From positions 158,213 through 222,212 of the forward strand of contig NZ_JAUHHC010000007.1 in assembly GCF_030410485.1 (NCBI RefSeq): a stretch of DNA of 64,000 nucleotides, read 5' to 3'. Below, one piece after another: positions 37,856 through 47,389 of this stretch. Within the stretch, counting starts at the first letter, position 1, and each line of letters opens with the position of its first letter. This DNA comes from Roseateles violae. GTDB taxonomy: Bacteria; Pseudomonadota; Gammaproteobacteria; Burkholderiales; Burkholderiaceae_C. The translations under genes and the position numbers were made by a program. The notes under the pieces are model-generated. The model had not been told where the DNA came from and did no database searches. It saw nothing but the letters and a program-made list of their open reading frames with translations.

Positions 37856-40800
37856 TTAGAACTTGTAGCGCAGGCCGACCAGATAGCGGCGTCCGGTCTG
37901 AGTGACCGATATCAGCTGATCCTCGGAGCGGCCGTGCTGACGGATGTAGCCGTCGTTCAGGTTGATCAGGTCCGCCTGGATCGTCAGGCTCTTGCCGATG
38001 TGGTAGCCAATCGACAGGTCGAACTGGCCATAGGGCTCGGTGTAGACCGGGTTGTTGCCGGCGCCATCGGTCTTGCCCGCCAGGAACTCGCCGCGCCAGT
38101 TGTAGGCGGCCCGGATCGACCAGTTGGCGTTCTCGAAGAAGCCCACCAGGTTCGCCGAGTCGCTGACGCCCAGCAGCGCCGCCTGCGTGGCCAGGCTGGT
38201 GTCGTCGTACTTCAGGCCCGTCCTCGCCCAGGTGTAGTTGCCGGCGATGCCGAAGCCGCTGTTGCCGAACATGTGCTGCGCGTTCAGCTCCAGGCCCTTG
38301 ATGTTGTCGCCGGCCTCATTGGACGAGGTAGTGACCACGAAGGGCATCAGCGGATCGGTCGGCAGGCCGGCGATCTTGCCCTGGATCTCGCCGGAGGCAT
38401 TGACCCCGGTGATGGTGACCCCGGGCTGGCCCTTGTAGGTGTTGAAGATGTAGTTGCGGATGCACAGCGGCTGCGCGGTGGCGCCGCCGCAGGCCGCCTG
38501 TCCGGCCTTGTAGTAGGCACCGCCGATCGGGGTGGTGACGCCCGCAATCGTCGCGTTGACGCCCGAGCTACCGACGAAGTTCGTGACCTTCTTGTAGAAG
38601 GCGCCCGCCGCCAGATAGCTGGACTTGGCGTAGTACCACTCGCCGGACAGGTCGAAGTTCTTCGACAGCAGCGGCTTCAGGGCCGGATTGCCCTGGGTGG
38701 CCGTGCCGCCGCCGGCATTGGCATTGGCGCCGTTGACGTTCACCCCGCCCAGCAGCGTGTCCCAACCGGGTCGGCCGATGTTCTCGCCGTAGCTGGCGCG
38801 CACCTTCACGTCGGGTGCCAGATCGGCATCCCAGTCGATGCTGGGCAGGAAGTAGCTGTACTTGCCGCTGCCGGATCCGAAGGTCGGGCTGCCCCGGGTG
38901 TAGTTGATCTCGTTCTGGGAATCCCAGGACGTCGCCGTGACCGGGACGACCTGCGACGAGGAGTCGACCGTGGTCTTCTCGTAGCGCACGCCGATCGAGA
39001 TGTTCATCGGGATGGCCGTGTCGAAGGCGTGATCCCACTGTGCGAAGGCGCTGGTCGACTTCTCTTCGGTACGCCAGTCATTGCCCTTGCTGTAGTCCGA
39101 GGAGGCCGATAGATAGGCTTCGGCTTGCTCGCGGGTATAGCCCCGCGAGGCCATCAGGACCTCGATCGAGCGGGCGCGCAGGCTGTTGAAGTCGAACATG
39201 TAGAAGTTCTGCCACTGCCGCGGATCGCCGGATCCGGGGATCTGGCCGAAGAAGCTGTGCAGGTTCTCGTTGCGCGTGCTCACATTGGCGTAGTCGCCCT
39301 GCTGGCCGACGCCGCCCCAGTCGTTGTTCTGGTTGTTGTAGTTGGCCGCACGGTTCTTCACCTTGGTGAAGCCCAGGCCGGCGCTCAGCAGGTTGTCGGC
39401 ATTGAGCTTGTAGCTGAGGCCGGTCTGGAACTGGTCGACCGTCTGGTCGCTCAGATTGCTGTTGAACTGGCTACCGGTCAGCTGCAGCTTCTTGGCGTCG
39501 AAGACCGTCGTGGGCAGGCTCAGGATGGGGAACTTCTGGTCGTAGTAGCCAGTCGCGTTGCCCTGGGCGAACAGACCCAGATCCATCGTCGAGTAGGTGC
39601 CGTAGGGGCTGTTCGGCTTGGTGCTGGAGGTCGAGTGATGCAGGTCGACGTCGACCTTCATCTGCTCGTTGACCTTCCACGCGGTGTTGAAGCCGGTGGA
39701 GCTCAGCTTGGACTTCTCGCCGTAGATGCCGCCGTTGATCGCCAGGTCATGGTCGTTGTTGGGGAACAGCGCCGTCTGGATGATGGGGGTGGCCACCGGT
39801 CCGCCGGCGAAGGTCGTCGGCGGGTTCGATGCGCCGAAGGAGAAGTTGAACCAGCTCGACAGTTCGGCGTTCTTCTTGTCGATGGTGTTGGTCGCCATCG
39901 TGTGGTCAAGCGTGAACGTGAGGTCCTTGGTCGGCGCGAACTGCAGGGTCGCCTGGCCGTTGACGCGCTCGCGCTGCAACGCCGTGATCGAATAACGCAT
40001 GTCGACCGAGGTCGAGTACAGGCCGGTCGGACGGTTGGCGATCGGGTCCGGGCCGCTGGCCGGCTTAGGCGGGATCGAGCCCCAGTCCCCCGAGGTCGGA
40101 GTGAAGGTGCGCCAGCCGCCAGGCGTATAGGCCTTGTTGGAGCCCGAGTCGCGCTTGGACCAACTGCCGCTGAGGGCAATGCCGATCGTGCGGTCGGCGA
40201 AGGTCTCGCTGTAGATGCCCGAGATCTCGGGCGTGACGGTGCTGCCCTGGAAGGGATCGGGCAGGCGCGAGTTGGACTCGTCGTAGTTGGCCTTCACGCC
40301 GATGCTGGCGACGCGGTCCTTCAGGTCCAGCGGACGGGCCGTCTTGATGTTGATCGTCGCGCCGATGCCGCCGGTCGGCGCATTCGCGCGGGAGGTCTTG
40401 TAGACCTCGAGGGCGGAGACCGAGTCGGAGGACAGATTCGCGAGGTCGAAGGCGCGCGAGCCGCTGGCGCCGCCGAGCTCGTTGCTGATCACCGAGGTCG
40501 GCATCTGGCGGCCATTCAGCAGCACCATATTGAAGTCCGGGCCGACGCCGCGGACGGTGACCTTGGAGCCTTCGCCGCTGGGCGCGCGGTCGATCGACAC
40601 GCCGGCGATGCGCTGCAGCGATTCGGCCAGGTTGGTGTCCGGGAACTTGCCGATATCTTCCGCGACGATGCCGTCGACCACGCCATGGGCGTTGCGCTTC
40701 AGGCTCAGCGAGGTGTCCAGCGATTGCCGGATGCCGGTGATGACGACCGTATCCAGCGTCTTCGGGTCCGCGGGGGGCGTCGCTGGCGCGGTTTGCTGGG

Positions 40801-40921
40801 CGCCGGAGTTGGTCGCGAACAGCGTCAACATCGCCGCACAGGCGGCGGCGACCGGTTTGGGGTGCAAGTGGCGCCGCTGTGCGGTGTCAGACCTGCGCTG
40901 AAGGGGCCGAGCTTTTTTCAT
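37856..40921 (-). CDS. TonB-dependent outer-membrane receptor
   Basis: The 1021-residue protein is a carbohydrate-type TonB receptor. It has a signal peptide (about residues 1-41, ending near NSGAQQ), a TonB-box-like DTVVITG (57-63), and a plug domain with VDGIVAEDIGKFPDTNLAESLQRIAGVSIDR and VRGVGPDFNMVLLNGRQMPT. The beta-barrel ends in the usual aromatic terminus (RYLVGLRYKF). No STN signalling domain is present, so it is a transporter rather than an anti-sigma relay. Between the xylose genes and a halogenase, it most likely imports xylo-oligosaccharides. GAGGAG precedes the ATG. A long untranslated leader with an operator and two large palindromes lies upstream. Confidence 0.94.
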   Translation of the reverse strand: MKKARPLQRRSDTAQRRHLHPKPVAAACAAMLTLFATNSGAQQTAPATPPADPKTLDTVVITGIRQSLDTSLSLKRNAHGVVDGIVAEDIGKFPDTNLAESLQRIAGVSIDRAPSGEGSKVTVRGVGPDFNMVLLNGRQMPTSVISNELGGASGSRAFDLANLSSDSVSALEVYKTSRANAPTGGIGATINIKTARPLDLKDRVASIGVKANYDESNSRLPDPFQGSTVTPEISGIYSETFADRTIGIALSGSWSKRDSGSNKAYTPGGWRTFTPTSGDWGSIPPKPASGPDPIANRPTGLYSTSVDMRYSITALQRERVNGQATLQFAPTKDLTFTLDHTMATNTIDKKNAELSSWFNFSFGASNPPTTFAGGPVATPIIQTALFPNNDHDLAINGGIYGEKSKLSSTGFNTAWKVNEQMKVDVDLHHSTSSTKPNSPYGTYSTMDLGLFAQGNATGYYDQKFPILSLPTTVFDAKKLQLTGSQFNSNLSDQTVDQFQTGLSYKLNADNLLSAGLGFTKVKNRAANYNNQNNDWGGVGQQGDYANVSTRNENLHSFFGQIPGSGDPRQWQNFYMFDFNSLRARSIEVLMASRGYTREQAEAYLSASSDYSKGNDWRTEEKSTSAFAQWDHAFDTAIPMNISIGVRYEKTTVDSSSQVVPVTATSWDSQNEINYTRGSPTFGSGSGKYSYFLPSIDWDADLAPDVKVRASYGENIGRPGWDTLLGGVNVNGANANAGGGTATQGNPALKPLLSKNFDLSGEWYYAKSSYLAAGAFYKKVTNFVGSSGVNATIAGVTTPIGGAYYKAGQAACGGATAQPLCIRNYIFNTYKGQPGVTITGVNASGEIQGKIAGLPTDPLMPFVVTTSSNEAGDNIKGLELNAQHMFGNSGFGIAGNYTWARTGLKYDDTSLATQAALLGVSDSANLVGFFENANWSIRAAYNWRGEFLAGKTDGAGNNPVYTEPYGQFDLSIGYHIGKSLTIQADLINLNDGYIRQHGRSEDQLISVTQTGRRYLVGLRYKF

Positions 40922-41029
40922 GTGTCTCCTCTGGATTCAGCAGTGGGTGCCGTGCAACGGAGTTACCCGTACCCGACATGAACAACAAGGCCCTGGAACT
41001 GCAAGCCTCGCAGCTGGCGGCGGTGAAGG

Positions 41030-41075
41030 GTGTCGCGGTTTGCGCGGCCGGGTGCACAAGCACAAGCCGCGACAC
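41030..41075 (-). promoter_or_regulatory. Long hairpin in the receptor leader
   Basis: Arms of 16 nt (41030-41045 and 41060-41075; GTGTCGCGG opposite CCGCGACAC plus inner pairs) pair with one wobble and one mismatch around a 14-nt loop. It lies about 110 nt before the receptor start and lacks a T-run, so it is a candidate attenuator or mRNA stability element. Confidence 0.5.
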
Positions 41076-41096
41076 TCCCACCCCGCCGGCATGGGT

Positions 41097-41118
41097 GCCG
41101 ATGCCCATGGGCATCGGC
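41097..41118. promoter_or_regulatory. Perfect 22-bp palindrome upstream of the TonB receptor
   Basis: The sequence is exactly self-complementary over 22 bp, centred on CCCATGGG with GCCGAT/ATCGGC ends. Its centre is A-T and differs from the LacI-type sites, so a second dimeric regulator (for example the ROK protein) or an RNA structure is possible. Confidence 0.5.
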
Positions 41119-41310
41119 TTGATCTCTAGGGGCGGTGACGAGCCGATGGTGACTGGCGCGGACAACGGTCTCCGCGCGATGGGCGCATGCGGGCCGGCGG
41201 CCCCATGCGGCTTGGCGAACTCGACGCTTTACTTGGCATGGCGAATGTCTCCAACTTTGTGCTGCGCTCGGGCGCTTTTTCTGTAGTTGCTTCGCGAGTC
41301 GAACAATTAA

Positions 41311-41326
41311 ATGACACCGTTGTCAT
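41311..41326. promoter_or_regulatory. LacI-type operator 2 (receptor leader)
   Basis: ATGACACCGTTGTCAT has 7 of 8 half-site bases symmetrical around a central CG. It lies within an AT-rich promoter-like stretch (TTTAAT on the minus strand at 41306-41311), 45 nt after the symporter stop and about 390 bp before the receptor ATG. Confidence 0.72.
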
Positions 41327-41370
41327 TTTCGATACTAGGGTCAGTACTCATGGCAGAAAAAGCGACGGGT

Positions 41371-42879
41371 TCACGCCACACCCGCCTCGGCCTTCATGCG
41401 CCGGCGCGCCAGCTCCTCGGCCATCTGCAGCGTGGTCTGGTGGCCCAGCTTGTTGGCGATCAGGCACAGGGTGCAGGCGGCGAACAGCAGGCCCACCACG
41501 ATGCTGGAGGCCACGCGGTAGCCTTCGATGGCATTGGCGGCGGCCGGCGCCTGCGTGTCGTAGCCGAAGAAGCCGGCCAGGATCCACAGCAGGCTGGCCG
41601 AGCCGAGCGCGAGGCCCGCCTTCAGCGAGAAGCCGATGGTCGCGAACACCATGCCGGTGAAGCGCCGCCCGGTCTGCCACTCGGAGTAGTCGGCGGCATC
41701 GGCATACATCGCCCACATGATGGCGCAGGTCGGCGCGTAGACCATTGAGCCGATGACGGCGAGCCCCAGCATGCCCCAGACCGCGGTGGGCGGCAGCAGG
41801 TAGAGGGCGAAGGCATTGAGCGCCGCCAGCGCGAAGCAGACGACCGCGACGGTACGCCGGCCGAACCGTGCACTCAGGCCGGTGGACAGCATGATGAAGA
41901 CGATGGTGGTGCCGAAGCCCGCCATGTTGACGATGCTGTTGAACACATCGGCGACGTTGGAGTTGGCGATCGTGTCGCGCGTGCCGTGGACGATGTAGCC
42001 CATCGTGTCCGCCAGGCTGCCGGTGCCGGACAGGCTGCTGGTGGTCAGGCCCAGCGTCTCGACGAAGTCGAACATGGCCGCCTTGTCGGCGTAGTGATGG
42101 TAGTAGTTGTAGTGGGCGCCGCCGCGCAGCGACAGCATGCCGAAGTGGAAGAGCGTGTAGCAGACCAGGGTGATCCAGGGGCCGTTCTTCAGCAGATCGG
42201 CGAAGTCCTGCTTCGGCGAGGACTTCACCTGCATCACCGGCTTGATGCGTTCCTTGGTCGTGAAGAAGGTGACCATGAACAGCAGCAGGCAGGCCACCGC
42301 CCAGATCGTCATCGTCATCTGCCAGCCGTACTGGCGGTCATGGCCTTGCGCGAACTTGGCGACCAGCGGCAGCGTGCAGCCGCCGACGACGAACTGCGCG
42401 ATGTTGACCGAGACGAAGCGGTAGGAGTTCAGCTTGGTGCGCTCGTTCAGGTCCGCCGTCATCACCCCGCCCAGCGCCGAGTAGGGCATGTTGTTCATCG
42501 AGTACAGCGTCATCAAAAGGGTGTTGGTGATGCCGGCATAGGCCACCAGCATGCCGGTGCTCCAGCCCCAGCTCTTGTCGGGCGTCGTGTAAGCCAGCAC
42601 CATCACCACGGCCCAGGGCACGGCCGTCCACAGGATCCAGGGTCTGAACTTGCCCCAGCGCGTCTCGGTGCGATCGGCCAGCACGCCCATCACCGGGTCG
42701 AAGACAGCATCCCACAGCCGCGGCCACAGCAGGATGGCGGCGGCCGCGTTGGCGCTCAACCCGAACACATCGGTGTAGAAATTGAGCTGGAACAGCACCA
42801 TGGTCATGAAGACCAGGTTGGCGGCGGCGTCGCCCGCGCTGTAGCCGGCTTTCTCGAGGAAGGACAGGGGCTGGCTCAT
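41371..42879 (-). CDS. GPH-family sugar:cation symporter (xyloside/xylose type)
   Basis: The 502-residue inner-membrane protein has about 12 hydrophobic helices. Glycoside-pentoside-hexuronide symporter features include FYTDVFGLSANAAA in helix 1-2, LWDAVFDPVMGVLADRTETRWGKFRPWILW (split over about residues 50-80) and ADAADYSEWQTGRRFTGMVFA near residue 400. It would bring xylosides or xylo-oligosaccharides from periplasm to cytoplasm for the GH43 enzyme. The ATG at 42879 is used; the frame stays open upstream over the GH43 gene but is not coding there. It follows GH43 by 56 nt. Confidence 0.92.
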   Translation of the reverse strand: MSQPLSFLEKAGYSAGDAAANLVFMTMVLFQLNFYTDVFGLSANAAAAILLWPRLWDAVFDPVMGVLADRTETRWGKFRPWILWTAVPWAVVMVLAYTTPDKSWGWSTGMLVAYAGITNTLLMTLYSMNNMPYSALGGVMTADLNERTKLNSYRFVSVNIAQFVVGGCTLPLVAKFAQGHDRQYGWQMTMTIWAVACLLLFMVTFFTTKERIKPVMQVKSSPKQDFADLLKNGPWITLVCYTLFHFGMLSLRGGAHYNYYHHYADKAAMFDFVETLGLTTSSLSGTGSLADTMGYIVHGTRDTIANSNVADVFNSIVNMAGFGTTIVFIMLSTGLSARFGRRTVAVVCFALAALNAFALYLLPPTAVWGMLGLAVIGSMVYAPTCAIMWAMYADAADYSEWQTGRRFTGMVFATIGFSLKAGLALGSASLLWILAGFFGYDTQAPAAANAIEGYRVASSIVVGLLFAACTLCLIANKLGHQTTLQMAEELARRRMKAEAGVA

Positions 42880-42935
42880 GGGTCGGGTCTTGTCTCTTGT
42901 TGTGATGTCTTCGTGAGCGCCTGGCGTCGCGGCCT

Positions 42936-44588
42936 CTAGGTCACTTCGTAGTCGAAGTGGGCGAAATCGGCATGCAGCCGCGTGCCCGCCAGGTCCTGGC
43001 AGGCCAGGCCGATGTAGTTGCCGGTGAAGCCGAAGCTGCGCGCGAAGCCGTCCTCGAAGCGGGTGGCGGCCTCGTCGCTGAGCATCGCCGTGTCCAGCGC
43101 CGGGCCGAAGGCCTGCCAGACCCCGCCCTGGGCGCTTTGGGAAAATTGGAACTGGTACTGTGCGTGGCTGAATTCGACGGCCAGCTCGACCGCACCGTCG
43201 GCCAGCGGCAGCGGCGCGCAGGCCTCGCTGAGCTTGCCGTCGCGGTTGACCTGCAGCCGCAGCAGGCGAGCGCCGCTGTCGGGATCGCAGGTGACGTGCA
43301 GATAGGCGTGGTTGCTGGTGTTGTAGTAGGCGACCAGGCCCGCCATCTGCTGGAAGTGGGCCGGCGCGAAGTCCAGGCGGGTGGCGACCCGGCACATGAA
43401 GTGCTGCTGGCGGCGCGCGATCAGGCTTTGCTCGAACAGGCTCATCAGCGATTCGCGCCCCTTCAGGCGCAGCCAGCCGGGGCGTTCGCTCAAGCTGAGC
43501 CAGCTCTCGTCGACGGGGACACGCAGCGAGTTGAGCTGCGGGCTCAGCTCCGGCCCGTCGAAGCCGATGCGCACCGGCTCGGGCGCGAACGGATGGGGGG
43601 GCAGCGCCGGTGCGGCAATCTGCGCATGGGGAACGTTGCCGCCACCCTCGATCTCGGGCCAGTCGTCGTCGCGCCAGTGGATGCGCTGCAGCGCCGTCTC
43701 GCGGCCCAGCGGGCAGTGCAGGGCCGGGTAGCCCGCGGACGGGTCGTTGCGTTCCAGATTCGGGCCGCTCCATTCGAGCGGCCGGCCGCATAGATGGGCC
43801 AGCATCCACTCGCCGTTCTGGGTCTCGACCAGGCTGGCGTGGCCGGCGCGCTGCAGGCCGTCGGTGCGCTGCTTCCACGCGGTCAGCAGCGGGTTGCCGG
43901 GCAGGGTCTCGTAGGGGCCGTCGATGCTGCGCGAGCGTGCCAGGGTGACCGCATGCTCGTAGAAGGTGCCGCCCTCGGCCGTCATCAGGTAGTACCAGCC
44001 CTTGCGGCGGTACAGGTGCGGGCCTTCGACCACCTGCAGCTCGGTGCCGGCATAGATGTTCTTCACCGGCCCGACCAGGCGGCGGGCCTCGGGGTCGTAT
44101 TCCTGCAGCAGGATGCCGTTGAAGTTGTGCTTGCCCGGCACATGGATCCACTGCTGGTTCAGCAGCCAGTGGCGGCCGTCCTCGTCGTGGAACATGCTGG
44201 CGTCGAAGCCCGAACTGTTCAGCGCGATGCGCTCGCTCCAGGGGCCGTCGATGCTGGGCGCCGTGATCAGATAGTTGTGCGCATCCTTATGCGCGCCATA
44301 CATGCTGCGCACATCGGTGTAGACCAGCCAGAACAGGCCTTCCGAATAGCTCAGGCAGGGCGCCCAGATGCCGGACGAGTCGGGATGGCCGATCAGGTCG
44401 AGCTGGCTCTTGCGCGTGACCGCGTAGGCGCGATGCTGCCAGTGAACCAGGTCCTTGCTGTGGTGGATGCGCACGGCCGGCCACCACTCGAAGGTCGAGG
44501 TGGCCAGATAGTAGTCGTCGCCGACGCGGCAGATCGACGGGTCCGGGTGGAAGCCCGGCAGCACCGGGTTGTTGATGAGGCCGGACAT
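42936..44588 (-). CDS. GH43 family beta-xylosidase
   Basis: The 550-residue enzyme cleaves xylose from xylo-oligosaccharides. The N-terminal five-bladed propeller carries the inverting triad: base Asp16 (HPDPS), pKa-modulating Asp129 (FDASMF) and acid Glu188 (EGPHLY). A C-terminal beta-sandwich (about residues 340-550), typical of the GH43 beta-xylosidase subfamily, completes it. No signal peptide is present, so it acts on imported oligosaccharides in the cytoplasm. The ATG at 44588 lies 4 nt after the xylA stop, and the symporter gene follows. Confidence 0.94.
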   Translation of the reverse strand: MSGLINNPVLPGFHPDPSICRVGDDYYLATSTFEWWPAVRIHHSKDLVHWQHRAYAVTRKSQLDLIGHPDSSGIWAPCLSYSEGLFWLVYTDVRSMYGAHKDAHNYLITAPSIDGPWSERIALNSSGFDASMFHDEDGRHWLLNQQWIHVPGKHNFNGILLQEYDPEARRLVGPVKNIYAGTELQVVEGPHLYRRKGWYYLMTAEGGTFYEHAVTLARSRSIDGPYETLPGNPLLTAWKQRTDGLQRAGHASLVETQNGEWMLAHLCGRPLEWSGPNLERNDPSAGYPALHCPLGRETALQRIHWRDDDWPEIEGGGNVPHAQIAAPALPPHPFAPEPVRIGFDGPELSPQLNSLRVPVDESWLSLSERPGWLRLKGRESLMSLFEQSLIARRQQHFMCRVATRLDFAPAHFQQMAGLVAYYNTSNHAYLHVTCDPDSGARLLRLQVNRDGKLSEACAPLPLADGAVELAVEFSHAQYQFQFSQSAQGGVWQAFGPALDTAMLSDEAATRFEDGFARSFGFTGNYIGLACQDLAGTRLHADFAHFDYEVT

Positions 44589-44592
44589 GGGC

Positions 44593-45912
44593 TTAGCCGA
44601 CGAATTTATTGCACCAGTTCTCGAGGAATTCCTGGCGGCCCGAGACGGGCGGCTGGTCGATATTGCGGTCCCAGGCATGCTGGGCCACGGTGTCGAGCGA
44701 GCTCTTGCCGGCAAGCACATGCTGCGCCCAGGGCGCCGACCAGCTGCTGTAGCGCTGCTCGACGAAGCGGCTCATGGTGCCGTCCTTGATCATCGCCTCG
44801 GCCATCAGCAGTGCCTTGGCGCAGACGTCGACGCCGCCGATATGGGCATGGAACATGTCCTCGGCATCGAGCGACTGGCGGCGCGCCTTGGCGTCGAAAT
44901 TGGTGCCGCCATGGGTATAGCCGCCGCCCTGCAGGATGTAGTACAGCGCCAGCGCGGTCTCGGGGATGTTGTTGGGGAACTGGTCGGTGTCCCAGCCGCA
45001 CTGCATGTCGCCGCGGTTCATGTCGATCGAGCCGAACAGGCCGGTGGCATTGGCCAGCGCGATCTCATGCTCGAAGCTGTGGCCGGCCAAGGTCGCGTGG
45101 TTGGCCTCGATATTGACCTTGACCTCCTTTTCCAGCCCCCAGCGCTGCAGCGTGCCGTAGACGGTGGCGACGTCGAAGTCGTACTGGTGCTTGCTGGGCT
45201 CGCGCGGCTTGGGCTCCAGCATCACGAAGCCGGGCAGGCCGATCTTGTGCTTGTACTCGACCACCATCTGCAGGAAGCGGCCGAACTGCTCGCCCTCGCG
45301 CTTCAGGTCGGTGTTGAGCAGGGTCTCGTAGCCCTCGCGGCCGCCCCACAGCACGTAGTTGATGCCGCCCAGCGCCCGGGTCGCGTTCATCGCCTCGCGC
45401 ACCTGCAGCGCCGCCATCGCGAAGGTCTCGGCATCCGGGTTGGTGGCCGCGCCGCTCATGAAGCGGCGGTGGCTGAACGCATTGGCCGTGCCCCACAGCA
45501 GCTGGATGCCGGTGTCGGCCTGCTTGCGGCCCAGCACGTCGACCATGGCCTTCAGGTTCTCGACCGTCTCGCGCGGCGTTGCGCCCTCGGGGGCCACGTC
45601 GCGGTCATGGAAGGTGTAGTAGGGCAGGCCCAGCTTGCTGATGAAGGCAAAGGCGTTGTCGGCCTTGGCCTTGGCGGCGGCCATCGGGTCCTGGATCGTC
45701 CACCAGGGGCGCTCGAAGGTGCCGGTATGGCTGAAGGGGTCGAAGCCGTTCCAGCAGAAGTTGTGCCAGTAGCAGACGGCAAAGCGCAGCTGTTCCTTCA
45801 TCGTCTTGCCCAGCACGATGCGGTTCTCGTCGTACCAGCGGTAGGCCAGCGGGTTGTCGCTTTGGGGGCCCTCGTAACGGATCGGGGCGATGGCGTCGAA
45901 ATAGGTGCTCAT
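44593..45912 (-). CDS. xylA: Xylose isomerase
   Basis: Xylose isomerase converts D-xylose to D-xylulose, the substrate of XylB. From the ATG at 45912 it has 439 residues, the length of the class II enzyme. The catalytic-His segment [13 protein letters not shown] (about residue 100), the metal-site [18 protein letters not shown] (about 230) and WDTDQFPNN (about 310) are intact. AGGACACC serves as ribosome-binding site. It lies between the xylanase and GH43 genes, gaps of 26 and 4 nt, in one probable transcript. Confidence 0.97.
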   Translation of the reverse strand: MSTYFDAIAPIRYEGPQSDNPLAYRWYDENRIVLGKTMKEQLRFAVCYWHNFCWNGFDPFSHTGTFERPWWTIQDPMAAAKAKADNAFAFISKLGLPYYTFHDRDVAPEGATPRETVENLKAMVDVLGRKQADTGIQLLWGTANAFSHRRFMSGAATNPDAETFAMAALQVREAMNATRALGGINYVLWGGREGYETLLNTDLKREGEQFGRFLQMVVEYKHKIGLPGFVMLEPKPREPSKHQYDFDVATVYGTLQRWGLEKEVKVNIEANHATLAGHSFEHEIALANATGLFGSIDMNRGDMQCGWDTDQFPNNIPETALALYYILQGGGYTHGGTNFDAKARRQSLDAEDMFHAHIGGVDVCAKALLMAEAMIKDGTMSRFVEQRYSSWSAPWAQHVLAGKSSLDTVAQHAWDRNIDQPPVSGRQEFLENWCNKFVG

Positions 45913-45938
45913 GGGGTGTCCTGCTTGGAGAAGCGTGC

Positions 45939-47033
45939 TTATTGCGCCGCACGTGCGGCGGCGAGTACCGCGTGGTACGCGGGTTTGGGTTGGAGTCGGG
46001 TATCGAACAGCAGCGGCGCCTCGAAGCGCGGCTGGGGCCAGCCCAAGAGCCAGGAGTAGGCATCGGCGATGCCCCACACAAGCAGCGCGCTGACCTTGTC
46101 GCGCCGGCTCAGCAGCAGGTTCACCAGCTCCGCGTAGCGCTGCGCCTGCGCCTGCAGCAGCTCGGGCGTGGCGGCCTGGACGGCGCTGCCGGTGAGGGTG
46201 TCGTTCAGCGCAATATCCAGCTCGGTAACATGCTGCCTGAGCCCCTCGGCGGCCAGCGCGTCGATGGCGTCCGCCACATCCGCCAGCTTCGGCCAGACGC
46301 GCCCGCAGTGCATCTGGTGGCCGATGCCGTCGATGCGCACGCCGTCGGCGCGCAGATCCCGCACCAGGCCGCGCATCGCCGCCACCTTCTTCGGGTTCTG
46401 GCTCTCGTAGTCGTTGTAGAACAGCAGCGCATCGGGGTCGGCCTTGGCGGCGGCGCGGAAGGCGATGGCGATGAACTCGGGGCCGATGATGCGCCGCCAT
46501 GTGCTCATCCGCATGCCGGCCGCATCGGTCTGCGCGTCAGGCTCGTCGAACTGGAAGGCCTCGTTAACGACATCCCAGGCGAACACGCGGCCGCGGAAAT
46601 GGCCGACCACATCGGCGATATAGCGCTCCAGCCGGGCGACCAGGGTGGCGCGGGAGACTTCCCCGGCGCCATCCGTGAACATCCAGTTTGCCGCCTGGTG
46701 GTGCCAGACCAGTGCATGGCCGCGCACCGGCATGCTGCGCTGGCGCGCGAAGTCGACGATGGCATCGGCGTCGGCGAAGTCGTAGCGACCTTCGCCGCGC
46801 GACAGCGACTCCTGCTTCATCGCGTTCTCGGCCACCAGCATGCCGAACTGGTGGGCGATGAAGGCCGCCACGGCCGGGTCGCGCAGTTGTGCGGCGGTTA
46901 CCGCCGCGCCGAAGGGCAGGCGCTTGCCCAAGGCCTGGGCCAAGGAGGCCGGCTCGGTCGCCGCAAGACGTGCGCCGGCGGGCAGCGCAAGGCCCAGGGG
47001 GAGGGCGGCAAATTGGCGACGGCTGAGCAGCAT
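45939..47033 (-). CDS. GH10 endo-1,4-beta-xylanase with Tat-type signal
   Basis: The 364-residue enzyme cuts internal beta-1,4 bonds of xylan. The retaining catalytic pair is Glu158 (DVVNEA, acid/base) and Glu271 (HVTELD, nucleophile; the usual ITELD has Val here). The N-terminus begins with [10 protein letters not shown], a twin-arginine motif followed by a hydrophobic stretch and an AGA-type cleavage region, so export through Tat is predicted. There is no carbohydrate-binding module. A periplasmic or surface role in trimming xylan fragments is likely. It is the first gene of the minus-strand xylA-GH43-symporter series and divergent from the GH1 gene. Confidence 0.95.
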   Translation of the reverse strand: MLLSRRQFAALPLGLALPAGARLAATEPASLAQALGKRLPFGAAVTAAQLRDPAVAAFIAHQFGMLVAENAMKQESLSRGEGRYDFADADAIVDFARQRSMPVRGHALVWHHQAANWMFTDGAGEVSRATLVARLERYIADVVGHFRGRVFAWDVVNEAFQFDEPDAQTDAAGMRMSTWRRIIGPEFIAIAFRAAAKADPDALLFYNDYESQNPKKVAAMRGLVRDLRADGVRIDGIGHQMHCGRVWPKLADVADAIDALAAEGLRQHVTELDIALNDTLTGSAVQAATPELLQAQAQRYAELVNLLLSRRDKVSALLVWGIADAYSWLLGWPQPRFEAPLLFDTRLQPKPAYHAVLAAARAAQ

Positions 47034-47263
47034 GGGCGTCGGTGCGGTGTGGACTACCCCGAGCCGGCATGCTGCCTTTAGCGGGTCGATCCAGTTTGTT
47101 TTGTGCTCGTATTAAATCCAGGTGGCGGCCGAACTGCCATAGGGATTGCACTAGGAACGTGCGCCGTGCCGCTTTTTTGTGCATGCGTCCGACCCGGCTC
47201 GAGCCGGAATGGTTCGCATTGCCATCGAGACTTCGGTGGGCGTCGATCAATCTTCTTTTATAT

Positions 47264-47293
47264 TTGACAACGCTGTCATTATGTCCTTACCAT
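47264..47293 (+). promoter_or_regulatory. LacI-type operator 3 overlapping a promoter for the GH1-glk genes
   Basis: The operator TTGACAACGCTGTCAT (47264-47279) includes a perfect -35 box TTGACA (47264-47269). An 18-bp spacer leads to TACCAT (47288-47293) as -10. Repressor at this site would directly exclude RNA polymerase. The palindrome matches sites 1 and 2. Confidence 0.75.
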
Positions 47294-47389
47294 CCGTTCC
47301 GTTCGGAAATAAGAACGGGCAGCAAGCGGCCGGACCAGCCCCAGGTCAAGAGCGGAGGTCGCAAGCTGGCAAGGACGGATGGAGACAAC

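Larger units (their letters stand above)
40922..41370. other. 449-bp leader/intergenic region upstream of the TonB receptor
   Basis: No coding gene is supported. Going from the symporter stop toward the receptor (minus strand), it holds a LacI-type operator (41311-41326), a weaker look-alike GGACAACGGTCTCC (41159-41172), a perfect 22-bp palindrome (41097-41118) and a 16-nt-armed hairpin (41030-41075). The receptor Shine-Dalgarno follows. If transcription starts near the operator, the receptor mRNA has a leader of nearly 400 nt. Confidence 0.55.

Noticed and set aside
39125..40981. 618-codon plus-strand frame over the TonB receptor
   Set aside because: Antisense shadow, repetitive Arg/Gly/Val composition, no start with a ribosome-binding site.
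41159..41172. GGACAACGGTCTCC as a fourth LacI-type operator
   Set aside because: Only one half-site matches; the other half has a mismatch in the core TGTC, so it was not counted as an operator.
42880..44151. Apparent 926-residue symporter with long N-terminal extension
   Set aside because: The extension is the GH43 gene read out of frame; the symporter family begins at the ATG at 42879.
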